A stretch of DNA of 10,308 bases, from contig JAJKFJ010021786.1 of NCBI GenBank assembly GCA_027382625.1, forward strand, positions 1 through 10,308, in the 5' to 3' direction. Within the stretch, counting starts at the first letter, position 1; every line of letters starts with the position of its first letter. Made by a program: the position numbers and the translations under genes. The notes beneath the pieces were generated by a model, which saw nothing but the letters and a program-made list of their open reading frames with translations, had not been told where the DNA came from and did not search any database. This DNA is from Tetmemena sp. SeJ-2015 (taxonomy: Eukaryota > Ciliophora > Spirotrichea > Sporadotrichida > Oxytrichidae). Below are positions 1 through 7,500 of the stretch, piece after piece.

Positions 1-238
1 ATATCAAAAATTTAAACTTAGATTTTAAAAAGAACAAAGAAATATATTTCTAGAGAAAATCTAAATTCTAAAGAATTTAATGTTTCAAAAACATTTTTTT
101 CGTCTAAAAAAGTACTTTAAATTTTTTTTTATCTTTTTAAAAAACTTTTATTTTATTAAATTTAAAAATTTTTCAAATTAAAGGTTTCCAAATTTTAAAT
201 TTTTAAATAAGTTTTTTAATTTTAAAAAAAATTTTTTC
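1..238. other. AT-rich non-coding DNA (next interrupter, partial)
   Basis: This stretch consists almost entirely of A and T runs. I see no coding-like codons, no repeat motif of the neighbouring protein and no RNA structure. By position it would be the next interrupter (IES or intron) downstream of the last coding block at 239..290, continuing past the window edge. No telomere-like C4A2/G4T2 or C4A4/G4T4 repeats are present. Confidence 0.5.
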
Positions 239-290
239 CCCTAAAAACTGCTCCATATGTACCTTATATTGACTAAATAGTTGAACTCAT
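239..290 (-). CDS. Coding block of beta-helix repeat protein (last in window)
   Basis: This short minus-strand block reads STIQSIQGTYGAVFR, with TAG and TAA as glutamine. The T-Y-G-A-V-F end matches the Y-G-G/A-(I/V)-(F/Y) turn that recurs in every other block. Its first bases (AACT, 279..282) repeat the AACT at 725..728, where the previous block stops. Joining the two at this repeat keeps the frame and puts the Gly-Ala turn 29 residues after G-N-A-I-Y of the previous block. A GT-AG junction (donor ACT|GTGTTC, acceptor ATTTAG|TCA) would also be in frame and give a spacing of 27. The identity rests on the repeat pattern only, and the left boundary is set by where coding-like sequence ends. Confidence 0.45.
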
Positions 291-724
291 TATCAAGATC
301 AATATAATTAAATTATTAATAGCTTTTAAATTAAACGACTGTAAATAATTTTTTTATTTGCAATTTTAAAAATATTTAAATTTAAAAATTTTAAATTTTT
401 TAAACTTTATTTTAAAAATTATTTAATTTATTTTAAATTGAAATCCCTTATATTATTTAAATAAGAATTAATTTTCAAAACTAAATTTTAAATTTAATCG
501 CTTTTAGTTTTTTTTGAATTTTATTTAAAATTTTATAAATAAAAGTAAAATTTAATTAAATAAAATAATAATTTAAAACCAGATTATTAATTAGTTAAAA
601 AAAAACCAAATTAACATCCTTGAAATAAATTTAATAAATCCTAAATGATTAATTGAAATATTTATTTAATAATAAATAAATTAGGTTGGTAAATACTTAT
701 TTATTTATTTGTTTTTGAGAACAC
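283..724. other. Probable IES (442 bp) between coding blocks
   Basis: Very AT-rich DNA flanked by the direct repeat AGTT (plus strand) at 279..282 and 725..728. It contains no recognisable family motif and reads as non-coding. Removing it together with one repeat copy keeps the flanking minus-strand frame. A 4-bp repeat is weak evidence in such AT-rich DNA, so the exact ends are uncertain, and an intron with GT-AG ends is also possible here. Confidence 0.4.
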
Positions 725-901
725 AGTTTTATATTGTGGGAACTGCATAAAGAAGAGTGGTAGATCTTGCAAATAAATTGCGTTTCCAATCGTCTGTTGC
801 TAGCAGTCAACTTATATTGCGAAGAAAAATGAGTAAAAACCTTCAAGCTAAGTTTCTCCCACAGCATATTTAGGGGATTACAGTTTCAAAAAATAACAAA
901 T
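725..901 (-). CDS. Coding block of beta-helix repeat protein
   Basis: This block has clearly higher GC than its surroundings. In the minus frame that joins to the previous block it reads through SPKYAVGETQLEGF, then AIQVDCQQQTIGNAIYLQD, then the aromatic stretch FFMQFPQYKT, with several in-frame TAA/TAG codons as glutamine. V-G-E-T and G-N-A-I-Y-L occupy the Gly-Gly turn positions, 24 residues apart, as expected for coils of the same ladder. The plus strand is also free of TGA across most of the block, so strand choice rests on continuity with the neighbours. Its 5' edge carries ATTTGTT, identical to the end of the preceding block. No catalytic motif is visible; a structural or binding surface role is inferred from family resemblance. 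Confidence 0.5.
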
Positions 902-1181
902 GAAATTAAAGCAAATAGCAATTAATATCCTCAATCTTAAATCATTTTAAGTTTTAGATCAACTTAAAATCTAATTTATTTATCATGTTTAGTTTAATTT
1001 GTTTTATAAGTAAATATCATTGTAAATATTTAAAATACACGAAATTAAATTATTTTTAATAGAGGTAAGTGAAATTTTATTTATAATTTAAAGAACTATT
1101 AGCAATAAAAATTTAACTTTATTCTAGCATAAATCAGAAGGATTCATGAAATATTATATAAGGGACGGAATTATTTTTTAA
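902..1181. other. Probable IES (280 bp) with 7-bp pointer ATTTGTT
   Basis: AT-rich interrupter between two minus-strand coding blocks. The minus-strand heptamer ATTTGTT occurs at both ends (895..901 and 1182..1188) in the same reading phase. Removing one copy plus this segment gives the continuous reading RFNILICYFLKLQSPKYAV and Gly turns 26 and 24 residues apart. A GT at the left junction exists, but I found no convincing in-phase AG acceptor. A 7-bp in-phase repeat containing a G is unlikely to be accidental. Confidence 0.55.
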
Positions 1182-1355
1182 AACAAATTAAAATATTAAA
1201 CCTCTCAAAATATATGATAGCGCCAATTTGTGCATTATTTTGGTAAAAATTAGTGAATGAAAACACAAAAAAGTTAACTACCAAGGCATAAAAAACACCT
1301 CCGTTCTAGGAGGCAATATTAATTTTTAGTTGCTTAAACTAAATTAGAGAAAAAA
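1182..1355 (-). CDS. Coding block of beta-helix repeat protein (two coils)
   Basis: Read on the minus strand with TAA/TAG as glutamine, this block gives LIQFKQLKINIASQNGGVFY, then a hydrophobic stretch, then FSFTNFYQNNAQIGAIIYFE. The two turns, N-G-G-V-F-Y and I-G-A-I-I-Y-F, lie 26 residues apart, and F-x-N-x-x-x-N-N-A precedes the second turn exactly as in the blocks near 3800 and 7850. This is a strong match to the internal repeat of the protein. The block starts at the run TTTTTTC (1349..1355), repeated at the end of the previous block, and ends at ATTTGTT. No signal or membrane segment is evident. Confidence 0.6.
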
Positions 1356-2578
1356 AAAATTTAAAATTTCCCATATTAAATTTTTTTCTCAATAGATTCT
1401 CCTATTTTTCTTTTACTCCTTTCCTTTTACTGTTTAAGAAAGTACAAATTAATAATTTTAAGTATTTTTTTTAAAAATAAAAACGACCTTTGTATTTATA
1501 ACTCAAGAATTTATTGTATAATCCTGGTCATTAAAAGCCTTTATTGCCTTATTAATTTCTAATTTACTTCCCAATTAAATTTCTAAACTTATAAATTTCA
1601 AACTTAATCATGTCTTTTTACTTATAATAAATTTTTTTGGTTTATCTAAGTCATATAATTAAGGCTTTGATTATTTTTACAATTTAAAAAAAATTTAAAA
1701 AATTAAAGAGTAATCTTAGAAACAATTAAATATGCCAATTAAAAATTTTTAGAAAATATTTATATATAAAATTAAATAATAAATAAACAAATATTTTGTG
1801 CTTATAAAGTGGGAAAAATAATCAGATAATTTATAAATTTCAGTATATTTAAATATTTCTGCTGACTGTTGAAGGATCCTAAATACAATTCATGTTTTAT
1901 GGGGGGAGAAAGAAATAAAAATTGTGCAAGAGAAAATTGAAAATATTCTGGTTTAAATGCTAGCAAGGGTTCATTTTGCCTTAGTTATTATTTCCTTTCA
2001 GGTATATGCTCTTATAAAGCTCACAAAAAAGGGCTGTTAAAAAAAGAGTCAACATGATTAAGGATAAATACGCTGGCTTATGTTAATATCCCAAGTTTTT
2101 TCTCATTTTCTCTGCTATATGAATTTTAAATTCTCTCATATTTTGATTTTTGTGTAGATTTTTGTCCTTATATTTTGAATTCTTCATTTAAACAAGGATA
2201 ATTAATTCATTCTAAATTAACTTTACTTCCTTTTTTAGTTATTTTAAGGCGGAAATTTCTTATTGATTAAAGACCAGTGATTTTAATTTAGTAATAAAGA
2301 ACAGTAAAAGTCTTAAACTATTACTACATAAATCAGTATGTATTGAGCATTAAAATCAATCTTGAGAATAAATTGTATTAATCTGACTATAATTACTCTC
2401 TAAATATGATTACTTTTCATTTAACTTATTTTAATATGAATAAGCTTAGAATTCACTGATAGAAATTAAATTAAAAGGCTTTAAAGATTATATATATTTG
2501 TTTACAAAATTTGTTGTATTTATGTGAATAAAACATCTAATTTTTATCTTTAATAAGAAAATTCTTTTAGCCAATTTT
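1356..2578. other. Long interrupter (probable IES, 1.2 kb)
   Basis: Long AT-rich segment flanked by the minus-strand repeat TTTTTTC at 1349..1355 and 2579..2585, in matching phase. Joining there reads YGAVVCILFSLIQFKQLKIN and spaces the turns by 24 residues. The repeat is mostly a T-run, so the exact excision point is uncertain. The segment is not uniform: 1860..2090 is visibly richer in G and C and is open on both strands (see separate entry), so it could hide a further coding block. Elsewhere in the segment I see nothing. Confidence 0.45.
1860..2090. other. GC-richer, coding-like island inside the long interrupter
   Basis: This patch stands out from the AT-rich sequence around it and is free of TGA in one frame on each strand for most of its length. 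The minus frame includes KGNNNQGKMNPCQHLNQN and later PPQNMNCIQDPSTVSRN. The plus frame includes IQFMFYGGRKK followed by a Lys/Arg-rich stretch. Neither reading shows a clear repeat unit of the surrounding protein. It may be a coding block of this gene missed by the simple join, a segment of another gene, or non-coding DNA. I cannot decide which strand, if either, is used. Confidence 0.3.
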
Positions 2579-2616
2579 GAAAAAAGTATACACACTACTG
2601 CTCCATAACTAGCAGT
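2579..2616 (-). CDS. Tiny coding block (38 bp) of beta-helix repeat protein
   Basis: The minus strand reads TASYGAVVCILF, a textbook turn of the family: T-A-S-Y-G-A-V-V against N-S-A-K-Y-G-G-A-I-F near 7830. It is an isolated island, with AT-rich DNA for hundreds of bases on both sides. If joined upstream at the shared ACT (2984..2986 / 2614..2616), the Gly turn falls 27 residues after K-Y-G-G-F-M. If joined instead as a GT-AG intron (CAAA|GTTCTACT ... ATTACAG|GTTTAAC), the spacing is the same, with one residue different. The motif is convincing; the edges are not. Confidence 0.5.
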
Positions 2617-2983
2617 TAAACCTGTAATTTTTATAAATTATGATATTATATTTATTTGAGTTAGTTAAAATGAATAATTTAACTCTCGATCATAATAGAA
2701 AATCAACTTAAATTATTATTTTGCTTTGAATTTTATCACTTAACTCTTATTTACCAACGATTTAATTATGAGTGTTCTCAGACAATGTTGAAAAATATAT
2801 CTTATCAATCAAACACTTTCAAACAAAGAATTAAATGATTAAGAGTTTAAGATGTAGAATAAAATAATTAAACTTTCTTAATAAACTCTTCTAACTTATT
2901 TTTATTATTTTGGAAAAAAGTAATGATATAGTAAAAGGAAAAATTTCATTTACAAAAATAGAGATAAAATGCGACTTTTCATT
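2617..2983. other. Interrupter (367 bp), IES or intron
   Basis: AT-rich segment between the coding blocks at 2984..3162 and 2579..2616. It can be removed at the in-phase 3-bp repeat ACT (pointer model), or as a minus-strand intron with donor A|GTTCTACTAATG and acceptor AATTACAG|GT, both phase 1. Both give a 27-residue turn spacing. This is one of the junctions where the intron model is as good as the IES model. Confidence 0.4.
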
Positions 2984-3162
2984 AGTAGAACTTTGCATTA
3001 GAGAGTACCTGAAAACCAGGACTTAATTATTCTCATTGATAAGCATGAATCCTCCATATTTCAGAGCATAGTTGCGAATAGCTGTGCACGATTAAATGCT
3101 GTTTGCTGAATAAATCTATACCTATCCTATCGCTCCTCCGAAAACAGCACTGTTATTATTTA
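2984..3162 (-). CDS. Coding block of beta-helix repeat protein (two coils)
   Basis: The minus strand reads NNNSAVFGGAIGQVQIYSAN, then SIQSCTAIRNYALKYGG, then FMLINENNQVLVFRYSLMQ. Two Gly-Gly turns (F-G-G-A-I-G and Y-G-G-F-M-L) are 28 residues apart. S-C-T-A before the second turn echoes the N-C-T-x motif of the block at 7730..8154. Three TAA/TAG codons are read as glutamine. The block begins at TAAATA (3157..3162), which repeats the end of the preceding block (3729..3734). An upstream acceptor-like TATATTTTCAG (about 3190) would be an alternative start in the same frame. Confidence 0.6.
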
Positions 3163-3728
3163 TTTTAATCTAAAAATTATTTCTCTGAAAATATAAATTA
3201 CCTATTGAAGATAAGAATTATTTATAGATATTAATAGATATCTTTTAATTAATTTTTGAAATTATTTTTCAAATTTTAATGTTTATTCTGTTTTGATTAC
3301 ACAATACCAATGAAAATATACGAAGCATAAAACAAATATACCTTCCTTTCTTACCTTAATTTTTGGGACTTTAATTATAAAATCATAGCATATTTAAATT
3401 CATATATCATATTTTGTTTAAGAAAATAATAATTTTATAATTATAAATAAAATATTAAGTGCAGATTAAGAGTTTTTAAGTTAAAAAATATATTTCCTTT
3501 AAATTTACCCTCGATTTTAACTAATACTTACTAATTTTAACATTTTCTTTTTAAATTTAAAGCCAGAGTGTTTTAAATCCTTTTGAACTTTAAAATTTTA
3601 CACTTTAAGATTTCTTTTCAGTTAAAAGATTTTTCCTTTTCGAAAAGAACCCACTATTGTTTATTAGAACCCCATGAGTGCTAAAATTTACTGAGAAAAA
3701 TATTTATTAAAGATTTAAAACTAGGTTA
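3163..3728. other. Probable IES (566 bp) with 6-bp pointer TAAATA
   Basis: AT-rich interrupter flanked in phase by the minus-strand hexamer TAAATA at 3729..3734 and 3157..3162. Excision yields FTLNNNSAVFGGAIG, matching FVNNSAYFGGVLG of the preceding block and spacing the turns 28 residues. The minus frame of the upstream block stays free of TGA to about 3385 and contains a good GTAAGTATT donor near 3530, in phase with the acceptor-like TATATTTTCAG near 3190. A longer exon plus a shorter intron is therefore a real alternative, though it would add a Lys-rich stretch and spoil the coil spacing. Confidence 0.45.
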
Positions 3729-3853
3729 TATTTAAAGTGAATGAAGTGCAAGATGTGAATGAGAAATCCCCAATTTTTGAGCCCAAAACTCCTCCAAAAT
3801 AAGCAGAGTTATTCACAAAAGTAGAACCACTCCCCATCACGCAAAAGTTATTT
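3729..3853 (-). CDS. Coding block of beta-helix repeat protein
   Basis: The minus strand reads FCVMGSGSTFVNNSAYFGG, then VLGSKIGDFSFTSCTSFTLN. S-T-F-V-N-N-S-A-Y-F-G-G-V-L is one of the clearest repeat units in the window, and F-S-F-T-S-C-T-S begins the next coil. The right edge coincides with the 11-bp sequence AAAGTTATTT preceded by A (plus strand, 3843..3853), which is repeated exactly at 4046..4056 where the big upstream block loses its frame. Joining there is out of frame by one base, which may reflect an indel (see findings). Confidence 0.6.
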
Positions 3854-4056
3854 GACATTTCAAAATTATTTTAAAACAAAAACCAATTTTATAAAAAGAT
3901 TTAAAAATTGTAACAACAAATTAGCAAGCTCAAGAATAATTTGCTTAATATGTTTTACTTTATTATAAAGAGAGGTAAGAATTTTATTATAAGATCAGAG
4001 TTACTTCTGACAACTTCTTATTCTTCACCATTCATAATTATCACTAAAAGTTATTT
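3843..4056. repeat. Exact 11-bp direct repeat flanking an interrupter
   Basis: AAAAGTTATTT on the plus strand occurs at 3843..3853 and again at 4046..4056, exactly bracketing the non-coding stretch between two coding blocks. This is the longest candidate pointer in the window and includes a G. The segment between (3854..4045) is AT-rich and contains the minus TGA that ends the 565-codon frame. The precise join needs a one-base frame correction. Confidence 0.55.
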
Positions 4057-5686
4057 TATGATATTAATTAGTTTTATTTATAAAAGTTTCAATTTCAAAA
4101 TCATAGTCTCCGCAAGAAAACACTCCTCCAAGATCGAAAGATATACAGTTACTCACAGTTGAACTATCAATATAAATATATTCACTTAACTAATCTATAA
4201 TTTCATCTTTTAATGATTGATATTCAATATAAAAGTAAGAACTCCAAATAGCAGCTCTAAAAACAGGACCTGGGTGGAAAGGAAAGGCTTCTTTGTTCAT
4301 TTGAGGATTGACAATCAAGTTTGAGTCAGAAGGAAAACATTCTATAGTACTTTGATAAATATCAAAACCTGCAAGTGAGTGCTGCATATCCACCACTGCT
4401 CCTCCATAAGCGAAAACCTATTTCATAACAACATTTGTAAATGAAGATGTAAAGAAATCCTTTCCTCCTTGCTTTAGAATAGCTCCTGATTTAAGAGTAG
4501 TCACATTTTAAAACAAAGTGCTCTAAATATGAATCTCCCTCATGTAAATAGGAACTTGATAGATAAGCGCTCCATGTTCCCTAGAACTAATAAATTCAAA
4601 TATATATTCAGAAATTTAAATTTACAAATAATTCTGAAAAATAAAGGTAATATCAAAAATTTTGAGAAGAACTAATATTCTGGAATTAACATTCCTGAAT
4701 ATACAAATAGACCTATCTAACTTAGGGGAGCCAATAGTCTTTATTATTGGTTTAAAAGTAGACAGACAAGTCTTATGGAATTGGATTGCGAATTAGTCCT
4801 CCATTTTTGTAGAGTGAGTAAATTTCTGAAAATTGGAATTAATAATTGTCGTGTTTCCAACTAATTAAACTATTTCAGTTATCATTGCACCTTCTGTTAC
4901 GATATTTCTAAATTCGCTTTGACTTATCAGAAGGTATTTGTTTGTCTCATCTAGTTAGAAAAACCCAGATTCACCTTCAGTGTTACGAGGATCTTTTGAA
5001 ATGTAATTAAATTAAGAGTCGGTTATTTACACCTCCTAACAGTTCGCGCACTATAATATTATCCCATTTTGAAAGTTATAACAATTTTAGACTTTAATAT
5101 CATTTAACAGCACCTAAATTTGTAAGCATTATGAGCTAGATTAGTCTTAACCTGAACATAATATTTGCTATGAGTTTTCTAAGTAAACTCCTCCAAGCTT
5201 GAAAATTGGATTATATATTGAGCTTAATAAAGTTCCATTCATTAGTACTGAATTTATTTATTCTTACTCTTTTGCCTGATACTGAGAGCATTTTAATTCA
5301 AAATTACTGATTTGTGTAGTGCCTGAGCTAGTGATAAACTTTTTTATAAATATAAACATAGATCTTTGATCCTCATAATTTATTATCAATAACAAATTTC
5401 TTGTTAAAAATGTCAGTTTATTGATGATGCCCGTCTCTTGAGAGAACAACTTTTGTGATTTCATTTATTTTTCAAAAGCGAATTAAATATCTGATATGGC
5501 GATAGAATTAAAGGCACCCACATTAATTAGCTGTGATAAATACTCCTGTTTAAAAATTGAAATGTTTTAGATTGCTAAACTATTTACCAAAGATCCCTGC
5601 TCAAAGAAGATCAGTCCAGTCTCAAAAAGGCCGCCATAATCTTTAAATTTTACTCCATTTATCACAATATTCACATCATCGATATA
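4046..5686 (-). CDS. Large coding block of beta-helix repeat surface protein
   Basis: This is the largest block: a minus-strand frame with no TGA from 5722 down to 4025 when TAA/TAG are read as glutamine (more than twenty of them). Family turns are D-Y-G-G-L-F near 5635, L-G-G-V-Y-L near 5190, H-G-A-L-I-Y near 4570, Y-G-G-A-V-V near 4405 and L-G-G-V-F-S near 4125. Beta-strand units such as NTTIINSNFQKF and DSSTVSNCISFDLGGVF precede turns. Coil spacing is less regular than in the other blocks, implying inserted loops. Between the A5 run at 4804..4808 and the T5 run at 4655..4659, a neighbouring frame carries the family motif N-G-G-L-I and Y-I-Q-E-C-Q-F-Q-N-I-S. Two compensating 1-nt indels are therefore likely. 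No signal peptide or catalytic residues are visible; a structural cell-surface role is inferred. Confidence 0.7.
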
Positions 5687-5824
5687 CTACTACTGTTAAA
5701 TTAATTTCTTAGATATTAAATATCATTTCATAATTTAAGTATATAATATAAATTTTTATTTCTATTTCACAAAATTTATGTTTCAAATAAGTGAGATATT
5801 AGAGTTATGTGATAGGCTAAGTAG
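5687..5824. other. Probable IES (138 bp)
   Basis: Very AT-rich interrupter. The in-phase repeat TATA (5825..5828 and 5683..5686) gives the join LQNINYIDDVNIVI. An alternative 3-bp repeat TAG (5817..5819 / 5687..5689) gives NYTTQYIDDV. The segment resists an intron reading: the only nearby GT donors (GTGAAA, GTAATT) are out of phase with the acceptor-like TTTAACAG, and the one in-phase GT would delete clear coding sequence. The exact excision point is undecided. Confidence 0.5.
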
Positions 5825-5913
5825 TATAGTTTATATTTTAGAGTGAGAAATTACCCAATTAATTCTCTAGAGAGACTAATGCTCCATCTCCCTTACACGA
5901 TTTAACCATACTT
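5825..5913 (-). CDS. Short coding block of beta-helix repeat protein
   Basis: The minus strand reads SMVKSCKGDGALVSLENQLG followed by NFSLQNIN. The turn C-K-G-D-G-A-L-V-S-L aligns with C-N-K-D-G-A-V-I-I-Q near 6335 and with Y-G-G-A-I-F turns elsewhere, and F-S-L-Q-N-I is the next beta-strand. Both edges are placed at short in-phase direct repeats (AAGT at 5910..5913, TATA at 5825..5828). Base composition drops sharply outside the block. Confidence 0.5.
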
Positions 5914-6096
5914 ATGAATAAATGCTTTAATTAATATTTTAAATTAATAATATTTATTTGAATATAAATAACTAAATAATATACTTTAAAATATGAATGG
6001 GTTCTACACGATGACATTTAGTGGAATATATTTAATTTAATTTTTATTTATTTATTTAAAAGTTTATATTGTCACAAGAACACATTAAACTATTGC
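5914..6096. other. Probable IES (183 bp)
   Basis: AT-rich interrupter between coding blocks. The in-phase 4-bp repeat AAGT (minus strand; 6097..6100 and 5910..5913) allows the join INLSSNQSMVKSCKGDGA. The repeat is short, so other excision points are possible. No motif of the protein is found inside. Confidence 0.4.
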
Positions 6097-6252
6097 ACTT
6101 TAATTGGAAGACAAATTAATATAGGTTGATGAGTTATCAATTAGGCTGCTCTCACTCAACTCAAAAACTGCAGATCCAAATGACAGTCTATTATTTTTGA
6201 AAGTGTTGTTTTAGCTTATAATATAGCTGAGAATTTATTAGGGAAAAAAGTC
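6097..6252 (-). CDS. Coding block of beta-helix repeat protein
   Basis: The minus strand reads TFFPNKFSAILQAKTTLSKN, then NRLSFGSAVFELSESSLIDN, then SSTYINLSSNQ. F-G-S-A-V-F-E-L fills the Gly turn position and S-S-L-I-D-N-S-S-T is a typical strand of the repeat. It begins at GACTTT (6247..6252), a repeat of the end of the previous small block. The Ser/Asn/Thr-rich composition fits an extracellular protein. Confidence 0.55.
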
Positions 6253-6297
6253 TTAAGATTTTAATTAAATTAAAATGAAAATGAAAATAATCAAGTC
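6253..6297. other. Short probable IES (45 bp) with 6-bp pointer GACTTT
   Basis: A 45-bp AT-rich insert between two exact copies of GACTTT (minus strand; 6298..6303 and 6247..6252), both in the same codon phase. Removing it with one repeat deletes 51 bases including an in-frame TGA and gives QVLNASTFFPNKFSAIL. There is no GT at the left junction. The only GT-AG alternative (GTCTTAAATG...CTTAAG) would delete the coding-like V-L-N-A-S-T. It is among the best IES candidates in the window. Confidence 0.6.
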
Positions 6298-6345
6298 AAA
6301 GTCGAAGCATTTAAGACTTAAATAATTACTGCCCCATCCTATTTT
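6298..6345 (-). CDS. Tiny coding block (48 bp) of beta-helix repeat protein
   Basis: The minus strand reads QDGAVIIQVLNAST. D-G-A-V-I-I-Q matches the D-G-A-L-V-S-L turn at 5890, marking it as a repeat turn plus strand. It is isolated between AT-rich segments and bounded by AAAATA (6340..6345) and GACTTT (6298..6303), each repeated at the neighbouring block. Confidence 0.5.
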
Positions 6346-6594
6346 TATCAATTAAAATTTTTTATATCCTTGCTTCTTTTTTATGGGAAGACTTAGTTAA
6401 AAATTGTAAGTGATATGAGTGGCCCAAAAAATAACTGTGATGAAATGAGTTCATTAAATATTTATCTTGCAAAAATGATTTATGAAAGTATTGAAAAAAG
6501 AGATAATATTAAATTTTTCTCCTTTATCGAGTAAGCTATAAATAGGAGAGATTGATTAATTTCAACTCAAACTTTGTTGCAACCAGCTCTTTAT
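6346..6594. other. Interrupter (249 bp): IES with AAAATA repeat, or GT-AG intron
   Basis: Two models fit. In the pointer model, the in-phase hexamer AAAATA at 6595..6600 and 6340..6345 joins to SDWLKQDGAVIIQV. In the intron model, the coding block extends to about 6572 (QQRAGCNK) and a phase-0 intron GTTTGAGTTG...AAAAATAG joins to DGAVII. The intron join produces C-N-K-D-G-A-V, which parallels S-C-K-G-D-G-A-L at 5890, so it cannot be dismissed. Confidence 0.45.
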
Positions 6595-7123
6595 TATTTT
6601 AGCCAATCGCTGATTTTAATTTAATTATCAAATATATTTGCATTTGTAATCTGAAGAATTGGACTCGCTAAGAATGAATCTTCAATGTTATATTGAAAGC
6701 AATCGTTACTGAAAGTTACTGAATCATAGACTTAATAAATTTGAAAAGAAGAGTTGTAAATTTGAAAGTCTATTGCCTAATTTACACCTTAAACTAAAAT
6801 TAATGGGCCCGAACCACCATCAATTGGTTAGTTTAAATTGACGTCAATATTTTTAAGAACTATTTTTTAGGCGTCTACTATCTCAAATAACTCTGCCACT
6901 ATCGATGAAATTATTAATATCTCACATTTTATTATATCTATTAATAAATTTTAAACTGGTTATAAAAGAGTAGATTAGCTTGAGCTTGTAATTGGAAGTG
7001 CTTATTATAGTGAGGCCTAGTCGATGAAGAAATTAGTGAAATTATTATCAATGTAGAAAGATGGTCCATCCATGTTTGAAAAACTTGAAGCCATCTTGAA
7101 ATTCTATGTATTATAAAAATAAT
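6595..7123 (-). CDS. Coding block of beta-helix repeat protein
   Basis: This long minus-strand frame, TGA-free to about 6570, reads FKMASSFSNMDGPSFYIDNN, then FTNFFIDQASLQQALP, and later KNIDVNLNQPIDGGSGPLIL, FQIYNSSFQIYQVYDSVTFS and ITNANIFDNQIKISDW. M-D-G-P-S-F-Y-I and D-G-G-S-G-P-L-I-L act as turns, and F-x-I-x-N-S-S-F strands precede them. Many TAA/TAG codons are glutamine. A hydrophobic stretch with S-S-S-Q-S-T-L-L-Q lies between the two turns, probably a loop. The right edge is ambiguous: the frame continues free of TGA to about 7300, and the repeat ATTATTTT at 7116..7123 is only one candidate boundary. Confidence 0.6.
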
Positions 7124-7500
7124 GAAGGCAGAAAGTATTTACGTCTTGTTTTAATTATAATAAAATCCCTTCTATAAGTTTAAATAAAATCTTGGAATAA
7201 GTCCGAATAATTTACTTTAAATTATGCTTAGTTATAACTACTTTTTTAAATAATAATTTTTTGAATAGCAAAAATACATAAATAAAATGGTAAGAAATAA
7301 GTCAAAATATAAAATCTGAATCCTATTGATTTCACTTTCTAATGAAAAAAAAATTACAGAATTTTTTTTAATTCTAGGAGAAAATATCGTAGTAAAAATA
7401 GATAGGCTAACATTTTTGCCTTATTAAAAAAAAACATTATAATTTAAAGCAAGTCGACAAAGCAAAATTAAATTTATAAATTCAGCTAATAATTCTTCAT
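7124..7500. other. Probable IES (377 bp), ends uncertain
   Basis: AT-rich interrupter with the in-phase 8-bp repeat ATTATTTT (minus strand; 7501..7508 and 7116..7123). Other joins are possible, for example at AATA near 7136 and 7543, which would keep NTFCLHYFYNTQ. One minus frame runs TGA-free from the upstream block at 7610 through this whole segment to about 7050, but it is rich in Phe/Leu/Lys/Ile with no family motif, so I regard it as chance openness in AT-rich DNA. Confidence 0.4.

Noticed and set aside
1060..1080. Plus-strand GTAAGT donor-like site
   Set aside because: There is no plus-strand coding sequence next to it; the coding blocks around it are on the minus strand.
3385..3700. 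Extension of the 3729..3853 coding frame to a GTAAGTATT donor
   Set aside because: The extension is Lys-rich with no repeat motif and would break the 28-residue coil spacing. It is kept only as the intron alternative.
3941..4162. 73-codon plus-strand standard-code frame
   Set aside because: It is antisense to the strongly supported minus-strand repeat coding block and shows no motif of its own.
7050..7500. Minus-strand frame continuing TGA-free from the block at 7610 through the interrupter
   Set aside because: The reading is low-complexity Phe/Leu/Lys/Ile with no family motif. Absence of TGA over this length is not rare in such AT-rich DNA.
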